Shown here piece after piece: positions 11,155 to 20,513 of a stretch of DNA of 64,000 nucleotides (position 1 is its first letter; the number at the start of each line of letters is the position of its first letter). Below the pieces are notes generated by a model. It searched no databases. It was not told where the DNA came from and saw nothing but the letters and a program-made list of their open reading frames with translations. Both the position numbers and the translations under genes were made by a program. Source of the DNA: Darksidea phi (lineage: Eukaryota; Ascomycota; Dothideomycetes; Pleosporales; Lentitheciaceae); the NCBI GenBank assembly GCA_030770425.1, contig JASJFT010000005.1, forward strand, positions 372,001 through 436,000, in the 5' to 3' direction.

Positions 11155-14100
11155 TTACAGCATACTCCTCCGCTTTGCAAGCTTAGCATATTGCCGCTGC
11201 GTCTTCGTATGCCCATCCTCCATCTCGAAATCCGTCTCAGCCACACTAACCGGCCGCATGCGAGTCTGATCCTGCTTCCTCCCAAAATGCAAGCCCTTCT
11301 GCCTCAAATTATTAAACGAGTTTGTAATGCCGCTAAAAAAGCCTCCACCACTCTTTCTACCCTTGTCATGCGATGGAGGATGGACATGAACATTTGGACC
11401 GTGTGCGTGGGCAGGAGTGTGCGGATGAACATCTTCGGCGTGGGAGTGGTCGAGGACAGGTTTCTGTCCTGGTTCCATATATAGATGGTCGCCTTCAGCG
11501 TTGACGAACCAGTTCACCATGTACTGTTTACCCTCGGGACCGCCACCACAAGATCCGGCGAGAAGATGCGAAGGAGGCGAGTTGACAGCGAGAGCAAAGA
11601 GATTGGGTGGTTCGCTGAAATCGGTGACGAGACCCTTGTGGAAGAGGAAGTAGATGAGGACGAAGATGTTCATGAGGAAGACGAGGAGAAGGATGATAAT
11701 CCAGCCCTTTGAGGCTTCGTCGACGCCGCCAGATGCGTATTGCTGAGCAATTACGGAGGCGTTGAAGTATTGGCTTTGGAAGTCCTCGAGGAGGGGATGA
11801 GTGTAGTTCTGATTGGAGTTAGTAGGTGAATTCCTACGAGGATGGGAGCAGGCAACTGCGGCAGCACGCCTGGGAGATGCGTACTGCACGCCAACCCTAG
11901 ATGTAGAGAAAACATACCCAGTCCATGACGAACGGCGCATCAAGTCCGCTCATCAACAACGTACATCCTGACATGACAGCAAGAGCCTCCGCCGGACTAG
12001 GAAGTGACGGATCGAGGTCAATCTCTCCCTCGTCATTGTCATGTAGAATGAGCTGGGTCAGGAGCCGCGAGTTACTCGCCTTACCGTCCATGATCCCGGT
12101 GTTCAAAGACAAGCTATTCGACCAGTCGAAGCCTACGTCTCTCCAATCGGGTACGCTCAGCCCTTCGGGTGCGGAGGAGTTACTGTTGATGAAGGACATG
12201 TTTGCGTCTCTGTCCTCACAAAGTGTTTCCATAGTACCTCCAGAACCGGTCGCGTTGTACTGGGTGGCACACTTGGCAGTCAATGTGACGTGCATTCTGC
12301 AGAGCGTATACGTGTCGGTGAGATCCACGCTGTTATTCATAGGCCCTCCGGCGCCTAGCAGGTAAATAGACTCTCTACCCCACGCGCGGCTGGTGTGGTT
12401 CATGACGGTGTTGAAGGGCTTGGGGAGTTTAGCGAACACAGGTGGGTAATCTGCGCCCGTTTCATGTTTCTTCTTTGTCCAACGAAAGATATCGTCAACG
12501 ACCGTCTCGTTCATGGTAGTCGCATCGTTCTGCAAGACATCCCAACTGTTGATGGTGACCTCCTCCCTGTAGGGCCACTCATTATAAACGATCGGCTTGA
12601 GCTCCATACCGTTCATATTGACGCATAGCACGTTGATCACAGGACTGGGGACGCTCGCCCGAATACTGTAGGTCCCCTCTGAGCTGAGCTCTTCAGGCTG
12701 CAAAATGTCGTTCCTTTGGTCGCGGGCAGCTGAAAATACACCGGAGTGTGGCATTGCTAGGGAGACACTGTTGATTGCGCGTCCATGCTTCTTGGACTCT
12801 TCTTTGGTATCAATAATGTTGATCCATTGCGCTGTGACTGTGGTATTCTCGTACAAAAGTCCGAAGCCTAGGGGCCGCCTGCTTTGCTCTGACGTGCCAT
12901 TACCATACCTAGACTCTTGCTTCCAGGTGGACAGATAGCGCTGGTAGTTGTGGTAACCTTGACCTGCGTGCTCAATTTGTAGACAAGTATTTGCCCCCTC
13001 GTCTGGGTCCATGGTTGGAGTGATGGGCGTTTCGCAGAGTTGTTTCATATAGTTGATGTTTGCAAACACTGTTTTCACTTGCCCGACCATGACAGTGCTG
13101 CCCCAACGACCGTTCTTGAGCATAGGCTGTACTAAAGCGGTAGCGGCAGAAGTGTATAGAGTGGCCAAGATGGCGCTCAGCAAACTGAGTATACCTAGGA
13201 TCGATATTCCCGCATACTTGGCCGTCTCCCAGTGAGTGATTAGCGTGCCCGGTTGCACTACCCATCTCCACATACTCAGTTCGGAGAGGGTTACACCGCG
13301 ACCCTGCTCTTTCATAAAAGCTCTGCGACTGAGCACTTGTCCGAGAAAGGCGACGAAAGAAGTGACGAATGACAACTCGATCAGTTTCGCGAACACGGAT
13401 GTGAGCAGTATGGCGTCGGCGGGCTTGAGCGGGCCATGGCTGGTGATCTGGCGGCCGTATCTCGGGGCTCGTAGTGCTAGGCCGAGGAATATGCCGGAGA
13501 AGACGGTGGAGAACAGGCATATGATGATAATGGTTATCGAGACCCAGGTGAAGCGTGACTGGTAGAAGTCCTTGGTCGTCGGACACTCATCAGTCGGGCG
13601 AAAGCCGGTCTCGTATGCCGACTTGACAGACGGCGCACCCCTGCGCAGCCTGTCCGTGTCCGAGGAGTTCAGGAACCGTTGATAGTCATTGTCGAAACTG
13701 GTGCTACTCTTTGTGTTTTTCAAGATCCCTGGCCGGTATTCTTCATAGGACCCGCCATCCGGACTGTTACCCCCACGCGTCAGATCCGGAGTGCTCGGAA
13801 ATCCGCCCAGTAGCGGGTTGCCAGTTCCAGGGGGAGACAAGGTAGCGGGGCTGAAGCTCACTGAAGGGCTTTTCGGCCCTGCAGGGACAGGACGACGCGG
13901 TATGGTTTGGACAGACACGCGCCTGGCTGGCGGCGACGTGGGACTGGCTATGCCGAGCCCGCTCGACGTGTGCCGCCTTGGATTGTCTGCAATGTCCACC
14001 TCCTCTTCTTCCTCCAGCACCGTGGACGGCGCATGGCGGTCGATGGCTGTCGCATCGTTCTGCAGACGTGCGTATCCGGGTCGGGAAAACAGCGGGCTCG

Positions 14101-14242
14101 ACGGCGGCGAGACGCGCGCAATGGGACTGAATCCGAGCGAATGCGAGCTGGGAGAGAAGCCGAGCGCTGGCAATGCGGGCGTGTTGTTCGCCGTCTCAGA
14201 AGGCTCGGAAGAATCATCAATGAGTGGCCGCCGGTCGGCCAT
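11155..14242 (-). CDS. Fungal four-TM membrane protein with large extracellular domain, function unknown
   Basis: Two exons, 14242-11918 and 11808-11155, give about 992 residues; the intron joins ...PFVMDW to NYTHPLLEDF in frame. Residues 1-225 are a cytosolic, Ser/Pro-rich disordered region with many SP and TP sites. Hydrophobic helices lie at ~232-257, ~278-302 and ~343-372. A ~430-residue region with many N-x-S/T sites and paired Cys residues is probably extracytoplasmic. A fourth helix (KGWIIILLLVFLMNIFVLIYFLF) follows at ~810-832. The tail holds a His-rich patch (HSHAEDVHPHTPAHAHGPNVH). This architecture matches conserved but uncharacterised Pezizomycotina proteins; I do not recognise a named family. 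The His-rich tail hints at metal binding, which is speculation. Confidence 0.8.
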
Positions 14243-15797
14243 TCTGGGCCGTAGGGCTGGAAGACGGCTCTGTGGAAGCCTGCGGTTTCAGCCTGTCTCG
14301 ACCGTCTCGGAGTGTACGACGATGCTGCTGGTCAGTCTGTACGACACTAAGAGATGCAGCTGTCCCGCTCTGCATCGACCAGTCTCACGAGACAGGCAAG
14401 ATATACTAGCCCAAGGACGAGGGGGCAGCGCCGAAAACAGTCGAGGATGCTGAGCGCGAGGCAGCTTGTCTTTAACGGCCTGAAGAATCGGGCTCGAAGG
14501 CCTCGGCCGTCGTTTGCCAGCCTTTCTGCTGTGCCGCGCACTTGGCCAGCGCCGGCCATACGCAGACGCCCGCGCGTGGCGCACCAAGCTGCAGTGAATC
14601 GGCCCCCAAACCCCGCCCCGCATCAGACCTCATACCACCTCCCTCGGGCTCGCCAACTCGAGCCTCCCTCTGCGCTTCAGACGAGGGAAACATGACGGGG
14701 CGCGTCATCTGTTTAAGTGCTTGCTGCAGAGCCGCAGTTTGCGTCAACGGCTCTATGCCAGGGACGTGCCAGATTTTTCAGCTGCGGCCCGCCTCGTCAG
14801 CAGAGGCGGGCAAGCCGCGCTGTTCGTATTTGCACCCCTGGCGCATATTTTACGCCATGTCGGGTAATGGACGTGGAACCTCAAGGTTGTCGTTCTTGGT
14901 TTGTAGTCAGACAGGCAGGTGGATGCAATGAGACGAATGGGGGCCGTATGACAGTGCTCTCGGGGGCCAGATGACGAGGAAGGGCCGAAGAAGCCAGGGA
15001 TAGGTGACATGGTTCTGGTAGTTGCCACTGTCACCAGAGGCGACGTTTTTGGAGAGGTTGGTGGGGGGCGGTCCTCAGAGTTCGCCGGTCATCTAGCTAC
15101 AATGTTCGTCTCTCCGCAGCACATCTTTGTGTGCTATGACGCAACTTGCTTACCACACTGCGCCACCTCGCGCAAAATGGCAGATGCCAATATATTGGTG
15201 CACTTCGGGCCCCAACATGAATTCCAGCCACCTAATCTAGCGTTACTAAGTAGAGGGACATTGCACAAGATTGTTACTATACATAGGAACGCTGCACCCC
15301 TACTGTATACAAACTCCTACTGTGTTTCGTGCGGACCTTGCACAAGAGACTCCCACTGCAAATTCAAAGCAACTAATAGCGCCTCGATCTTTTCGTTGCA
15401 GACTTTTAAGCGACGTTATTAAGGAAGTCATTTTAAAGCATCGATCTTTGGGAACTTTCATGATAGTACCAGTGCTTTAGCGTAAGTCGCACTCCCTAAT
15501 AGTTGTCTCTCCTAGGTCTTTTCATATTCGAAATGTAGGTCTTTCCGCGCATGCAGACATGTTGGCCAGGAAACCTATCAGTTAGAACTTCATACGCACA
15601 CGCATTATGCAAAGCTTCCCCGCAGCCAAAACATCCCCTTGGGATATAAACCTTTTAGCGTATAGTATACAGTTGCTCACATTGACTCCTTGTCGTTCTC
15701 AAACAAGAATAGAGCCGTTTCGCTGGCAGTGTGTGTTCTCGACCACGAGCTTCTCTAGTATCATCAGGGATGCTCTTCTATTTTCAGAGACCTGGCC
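14243..15797. other. Divergent spacer between the membrane protein and the metalloprotease
   Basis: The left ~700 bp (14243-14950) is GC-rich and likely promoter and 5' UTR for the minus-strand membrane protein; its ORFs have no recognisable composition. From ~15030 onward the DNA is more AT-rich and includes a dispersed repeat copy at 15301-15378. An unrecorded 5' exon of the metalloprotease could lie within 15600-15790. Confidence 0.45.
15301..15378 (+). repeat. Dispersed repeat, copy 1
   Basis: This ~78-bp stretch closely matches 61633-61711. The core ACTGTGTTTCGTGCGGACCT is identical in both copies, and the flanks differ mainly by single substitutions, many of them transitions. Read forward, both copies encode the same peptide QTPTVFRADL, so the source may have been a coding sequence, such as a mobile-element gene or a gene fragment. 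No terminal inverted repeats or target-site duplication could be made out. Confidence 0.6.
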
Positions 15798-17073
15798 GTG
15801 AAACTTTTACTGCTTATGCTTGCAGCCTTCGCAGCCACTGGCACCTCCTGCCTTCCTCCTGGGATCGATGCCGAAATGCTCCACAACCGCACACTCCTCG
15901 CGGAGAAGATAGCCGAAGCAGAACACAATGCTGCAACGGGCTGGACACATGTGGTTGGAGACAACTCACCTCTAACGACATGGCCGGCAAGCAAGGACAA
16001 CCAGCACGGTATTGTCTTCATTCCATTCCGCTTGGAGGACACAGGCACCACAACCTTCACACAGGGGAATAATGCCATTAAGACCGTGGACTTTATGATG
16101 CTTGGCTGGAAGGTGTGGGCGAACCGGCTGGGTAGACCGACACCGCGGAACGGACACAAACTCGGCGGGTTTAGAGAGGTGACAAAGGGCGAGAGCTCAC
16201 AGTTTTGCAGAAAAGCGGATGGCTCCTGGAGTGATGAAGTGCCGGCGGATACGCTGGAAATATATTTCGCCGGCTCATTTGGGACGGGATTCTCCAGAAT
16301 GGGGTATTCTCCGGCCTCTTCGCAACATTTATAAGGCTCATACGTTATCCCGCTGCTCTCTTTCCCTAACCTACGGGCCTAACGGTTTGGTTTTAATGTA
16401 GCGCTGACACTCCTGGGCGGCATTTCATGGCAACTGGCACTGATGCGTCCCACCGCTCTACCCCTTACGCCATTGCTCTGCTAGCTCATGAAATGGGCCA
16501 TGTCTTTGGTTTTGCTCATGAACACCAGTCGCCTCAACGACCGAATCCCGCTAATCCATCAGCGATCCGACAGTCTGTACTCCTCTGCCAATCGACATCT
16601 TTTTCCTATTGACAAAGACTCTAGGAGACTTTCGCGTTTGGTTCAACTGCGAAGCGCTTGAAGGATACGCAGGGGTCAAAGCAAAAGTTGAAGTAGAAGG
16701 CAAGCACAAGATGGAGGAAGTTTGCGCCGACAACCTGCTCGGGTTATCCTACAACCGATTCGCGGCCACGAGTTTTTCTACAAAACCACTCCACATGACA
16801 GGTGTGAATGACGGCAAGTATCCGGTCGGTCGGACTAGGTCACGAGACTACGATGTCCATTCCATCATGCACTATGAGAGCATGATGGCCTCTGGACCTC
16901 GGCATGAGCCTGTGCTCTCAAAGTGGAAAAAAACCTACTCGCAGACGGATCCCCCTCCAAAGCGGGCCACACTTGAGAACTCAGAATTTATTGACTTAAT
17001 CAGTGTTCCATCAGCCTTAGACATCCAAGCCATAAAGGAGCTATATCCGTGGTACCCGGCAGGATCGAAGTAA
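15798..17073 (+). CDS. Secreted astacin-type (M12A) zinc metalloprotease; start codon uncertain
   Basis: Proposed exons 15798-16303, 16402-16576 and 16618-17073 give 378 residues. The first residues (KLLLLMLAAFAATGTS) look like a signal peptide, but the codon in front is GTG at 15798, not ATG. The frame is closed by a TAG at 15756, and the next ATG (15816) would halve the signal. An upstream exon spliced at the TTTCAG ending at 15787 is an alternative. The zinc site is clear: HEMGHVFGFAHEH fits HExxHxxGxxHE. A Met-turn, SIMHYES, lies in the last exon, as in astacins. The third intron boundary is weak (41 nt, acceptor AAAG), so residues around the junction are tentative. It is probably an extracellular endopeptidase. 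If the GTG is real and no upstream exon exists, the gene may be poorly expressed or decaying. Confidence 0.75.
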
Positions 17074-17412
17074 TGGCCGTCACCGGGAAATAATTCTAGT
17101 TTTGGGTGGTGATATGGACTTGGCGTGAATTGCTTGCTGCTATCTCTTTCTCTTGGAGGGATTTCTAGTGATGTACGTCGTTGCGAATACGAGGGCGTGA
17201 CGAGCTGAGGCAGACGATAATTCTAAGCCATCAAAGCGCGGTGTCCTCAGGGGATATTTTGGACGTCATTGAAGAAACGCGGAAAGTACGACCATCCGTT
17301 GACATTATCTCAAACACAATCAATATGACAATTTTCCCATAAATTCTTTGCTTGCTATACATCATGTGTAAGATTATATATTGTGCCGGCATAGTCTGTA
17401 CCTTCCATTAAC
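17074..17412. other. Spacer after the metalloprotease
   Basis: It holds the 3' ends of two converging genes and is AT-rich from ~17270. I looked on the minus strand for the rest of a GH5 mannanase continuing the small ORF to the right and found none. Confidence 0.5.
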
Positions 17413-17577
17413 TTAAGGGAAGCAATGAAGAGAAGGGAGATAGTCACGCTTGCTAACGCCACCAATGTTGAACTTGGTGCCGTCAGCCTTGGAAATCGAG
17501 GCTCGAGGTGCTACATTTGGTGTCGCTAGTAATGCTGCCACGGCCGCGCAGAATGGAAGAATAGTAGTCAATTTCAT
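17413..17577 (-). CDS. Tiny secreted ORF, possibly a 5' stub of a GH5 mannanase
   Basis: A 54-residue ORF starts with a good signal peptide (MKLTTILPFCAAVAALLA). It continues to SKADGTKFNIGG, which resembles the mature start of fungal GH5 endo-beta-1,4-mannanases, where a KFxIxGxxxYFAG strand opens the barrel. After that point the sequence becomes unrelated and stops within 15 residues. Nothing GH5-like follows downstream. It is either a truncated remnant or an independent small secreted protein; the remnant reading rests on one short motif. Confidence 0.4.
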   Translation of the reverse strand: MKLTTILPFCAAVAALLATPNVAPRASISKADGTKFNIGGVSKRDYLPSLHCFP

Positions 17578-18027
17578 AATACTTGCTTGGATAGAAATGC
17601 CATCAAAGCAACGGATTCGGACAATTTCATAGAGTCGTTTACCTAACTTGTCGTAGGACCACACGGAGCGTATTCCTCCGTCCTAGATCGGGTTTGGCGG
17701 ACTCCAAGTGGCGAATTTACTTCTAGCTCGCAAGGTTTGATAAAGATCAAGCGCTTGAAGTGATGCGTCGGAAAAGCTTGTAGATACCTATGCTTCTTAA
17801 TTGGAGATGTATCAAATCTAGGAGGAGCACAAAGGTAGATATATCGCCGTCGTGAAGACGGCAAGACCTAGCAATAGCAACGGGATAAGGCGGGGTGCGG
17901 ATTGACAGAAGAGTCCGTGCTATCGATAACATTTAGCCTCGGCTAATCTAGCTTTAACTTCTGAAGTTACTTGTCCTATCCTATGCAGATAGTCATCCAC
18001 CGTTTGTAGAAGTCTAAACTCTCAACA
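17578..18027. other. Unassigned spacer
   Basis: Short ORFs on both strands are interrupted and have no recognisable motif. I see nothing supportable. Confidence 0.4.
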
Positions 18028-18527
18028 CTACCTCTCCGTCATAACGGCTCGCAACGCTTTCAAACACTCATAATCCCCATCCCTGGCCTCCCATTGGACA
18101 GGAATCAACTCCACCTCCTACCTCCTGACTTCTCTGCGTATAGCATGATGGATTTCGTCGTCGAAGAGTAAACCCACCTTTCTGGAGAGTTGGTACTCTT
18201 TGCCATATTTGTGCTCATAATGGTTGATTAGCCTAACACGCACGACAAACGTTGGAAAGCCCAATTCTTCAAATCGTCGGAGAGATCATTCCGTGCCACC
18301 GACCTTTGTAAGCTTGTCATTGTCGCTCGACTGATCTGACAAAGTTAGGATGAGTCCTTTCCCGCTTGAGCGACCTCAATCAAGCAACCACCGGTCGAAA
18401 GTGGTTTAGAGTCGTCTTGCGCGTATGTATGAACGGGCTACCAGTCTCTGACAATGGTTATAGATTCATGAAGTTATTGCCGGGAGTAGAAGAGAGAGGG
18501 CGTAACCTTCGATGAGGCTGCAGCCAT
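18028..18527 (-). pseudogene. Decayed protein-coding gene of unknown family
   Basis: Read on the minus strand from the ATG at 18527, the sequence stays protein-like for ~165 codons to a final TAG at 18028 but is broken several times. The first part (MAAASSKVTPSLFYSRQ ... STGGCLIEVAQAGKDSS) has two in-frame stops. A one-base shift follows near 18355. The second part then runs on with two further stops (a TGA after VGGTE and a TAG after REVRR), carrying segments such as RRFEELGFPTFVVRVRL, NHYEHKYGKEYQLSRKVGLL and PVQWEARDGDYECLKALRAV. TAA, TAG and TGA in place of CAA, CAG, CGA or TGG fit RIP-like C-to-T change. I do not recognise the family. The regular codon pattern and mixed amphipathic composition argue against chance. 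Confidence 0.55.
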
Positions 18528-19180
18528 GTTTTTTCGCAACGCCGTACCGGTAATTGAGAAATAGGATGCCGCCATGCAGGTGCATCCCACGTGATCCACC
18601 CCGCCACATGCATCATTTTGAATATTCTAGATGGTGTCTTGCCTCCGTCTACTCCCGATATCCTGTTCTACAGCCTTTACCTCATCTCCTACATAAAACG
18701 GCTATCCTCCTGCGGCCAGACACATTAACCAAAATGCTTACCTCAATGTTGTACCGTCGACATTGCCTACCATAGCTAACTCGAGCGTCCAGCCTTCCTC
18801 GGACACGTGTCTGTCTGCAATCACTGGCGCTGCAGAAAATGCCGACTCCCCAATGATGGTGGTTGGCATGTCTCACATTTTCTGTAGGTCGCCCATCTCA
18901 GCCACTCAGATCAGCCTCCTGTACACCATCAGGCACCCAATCCGGCTAACGGCCTAAGGCGGCGCTTGCTTTTGCTCGACCGCAAAGGGCGTAAAAGCTT
19001 GCATTTGCCAACACCAGTAAGAGGACGGATCATATGCAGCAGTATGCAGCTCTATAACTGGCTGGTCGCTCGCATCTCAAGGCAGGCTATGTCTCCAAAG
19101 TACTTGCTTACCACCTCACCCGCACAAGCATAGAACCACACATCCTGAGCCTCGAGTCGCCGCGCCCGACACGTCACACA
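18528..19180. other. Spacer before BLS1
   Basis: It contains the presumed promoter of the BLOC-1 subunit gene. Small ORFs inside it are not protein-like, and no structured element was seen. Confidence 0.45.
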
Positions 19181-19549
19181 ATGTCCGCGGATTCGGAATC
19201 AGCGCAGCGGACCGCCGAGGCTCGTGCCGCCGTGGCAGCCTCACTCGCCGCTGTCGGTAGCTCCGTCGACAATGAAATGCGGACACGAGCGAAAGATCTC
19301 CACGCGAACTCAGATGCGATCGAGAAGCAGGAAAAGGAACTGGCCAAGCAGACGGCTGCACTGGCAAAACAGAGTGCACAGTGGCAGAAGCTCGCCGACA
19401 CCAGCACGAAGAAGCTGAACGAGATTGGAGATATTCAGAACTGGGCCGAAATGATCGAGCGTGACCTGTTGGTGCTGGAAGAAACAATGCGGTTGGTTGA
19501 TGGCAAGGCTGCCCCTGAATCTGCGAGTGGTACGAACGGTTGGACTTAG
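19181..19549 (+). CDS. BLS1: BLOC-1 subunit 1 / GCN5L1-like protein
   Basis: An intronless ORF of 122 residues is almost wholly helical, with a central coiled coil (~40-90). The family signature lies near the C-terminus: KLNEIGDIQNWAEMIERDL, matching the LKEIGDVENWARSIELDM region of animal BLOC1S1. The upstream stretch KQTAALAKQSAQWQKLAD corresponds to the AAxFAKQTxQWxxM segment. In yeast, Bls1 belongs to the endosomal BLOC-1 complex that recruits the Rab5 GAP Msb3. In animals BLOC1S1 also affects lysosome positioning and protein acetylation. Length and motif order fit a complete gene. Confidence 0.85.
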   Translation: MSADSESAQRTAEARAAVAASLAAVGSSVDNEMRTRAKDLHANSDAIEKQEKELAKQTAALAKQSAQWQKLADTSTKKLNEIGDIQNWAEMIERDLLVLEETMRLVDGKAAPESASGTNGWT

Positions 19550-20509
19550 GCTACTTCACCGGACATTACCTTGGGCTCGCAACGGCTATGGCCGGCAGCT
19601 GGTCGATAGCACAGGCGCCGTGAGATGGAAGAGGGAATAGCTCCATAGCCATACCGATATTTCTATGCGTGCTGTGACTCGGTGTATTCCTTGAACGGAG
19701 ACGGGGCTCAAGATGGGATTTGAGATGGCGTGCACTATAGATATAATATCGTCGTTATTCAAGTCAAAGCCTTACCACGATATATGTGTTCGGTTGTGAT
19801 GCAACTTAGCAGTGCATCTTTGGAATGGCATGTGAGACGAAGAAGTCGGCACTATAGCGGCGACAGACGTGCAAATGCCGAGTTAAAAAAGCCGGGAGTG
19901 TGCATGACGATGCTGTCGCCTTCTACCGTCCCTCTTCGTGTAGTGGTGGTGAATTGGTGGTGACGCATTCATTTACTTACCTAAGCGTTGGTGCACGGGC
20001 CTACTCTCCATCACTTGCTAAGGAAAGTACGACGCGGAAACAGCTCGAAGCTCCATCCCCATCAACAACACCTCGCCCCCCCACCAACCAACTCCGTAGA
20101 GGCTATCAACCTGCGTCTTTGGCCCAGCACTTTTACTGCCACAGACTCGCTGTTAAATTCGTAAGATTCCCGCCTGCACCGTGGTTTCTTGCGAGGTTGT
20201 ACCGCCCAGCGCCTCCCAAAACCTCGAATCGCGCCATTTCCGTGCCTGCCGCCCGGCCTTGACCTGTCTGTGGCCGTGCCTGCAGAAGTGAAGCTCTACA
20301 AAATCGCTGCCGCCGACCGACGCAATCAAAAGCCCTCAACCGCGACATCCCCGCAGAGACGTGACTTTTGCGCGGCGGGCAAGCTTCTACCGCATCTAAA
20401 GACATCAACTACCCCGCCTCAATTGTACGAGCTCCCTGTGGTGGCATACGGACACACCAAAGGACTCGTACATGTGGGAAGCCCACCCTCGGAGCGCCCG
20501 TGAGGAGCC
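19550..20509. other. Promoter and leader region of TOM1
   Basis: The 960-bp spacer holds the BLS1 3' UTR and the TOM1 promoter and 5' leader. It is CT-rich around 20040-20110. A 13-codon uORF at its end is annotated separately. No other gene is supportable. Confidence 0.5.
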
Positions 20510-20513
20510 ATGA
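20472..20513 (+). promoter_or_regulatory. uORF whose stop codon overlaps the TOM1 start codon
   Basis: An ATG at 20472 opens a 13-codon frame ending in TGA at 20511-20513. The TOM1 ATG is at 20510-20512, so the two share the sequence ATGA. Such an overlap would allow terminating ribosomes to reinitiate at TOM1, or would limit its translation. That it lies in the mRNA leader is inferred from its nearness to the start. Confidence 0.45.

Noticed and set aside
11925..12365. Plus-strand ORFs over the four-TM membrane protein gene
   Set aside because: Complement of a well-supported minus-strand gene with membrane helices and glycosylation sites.
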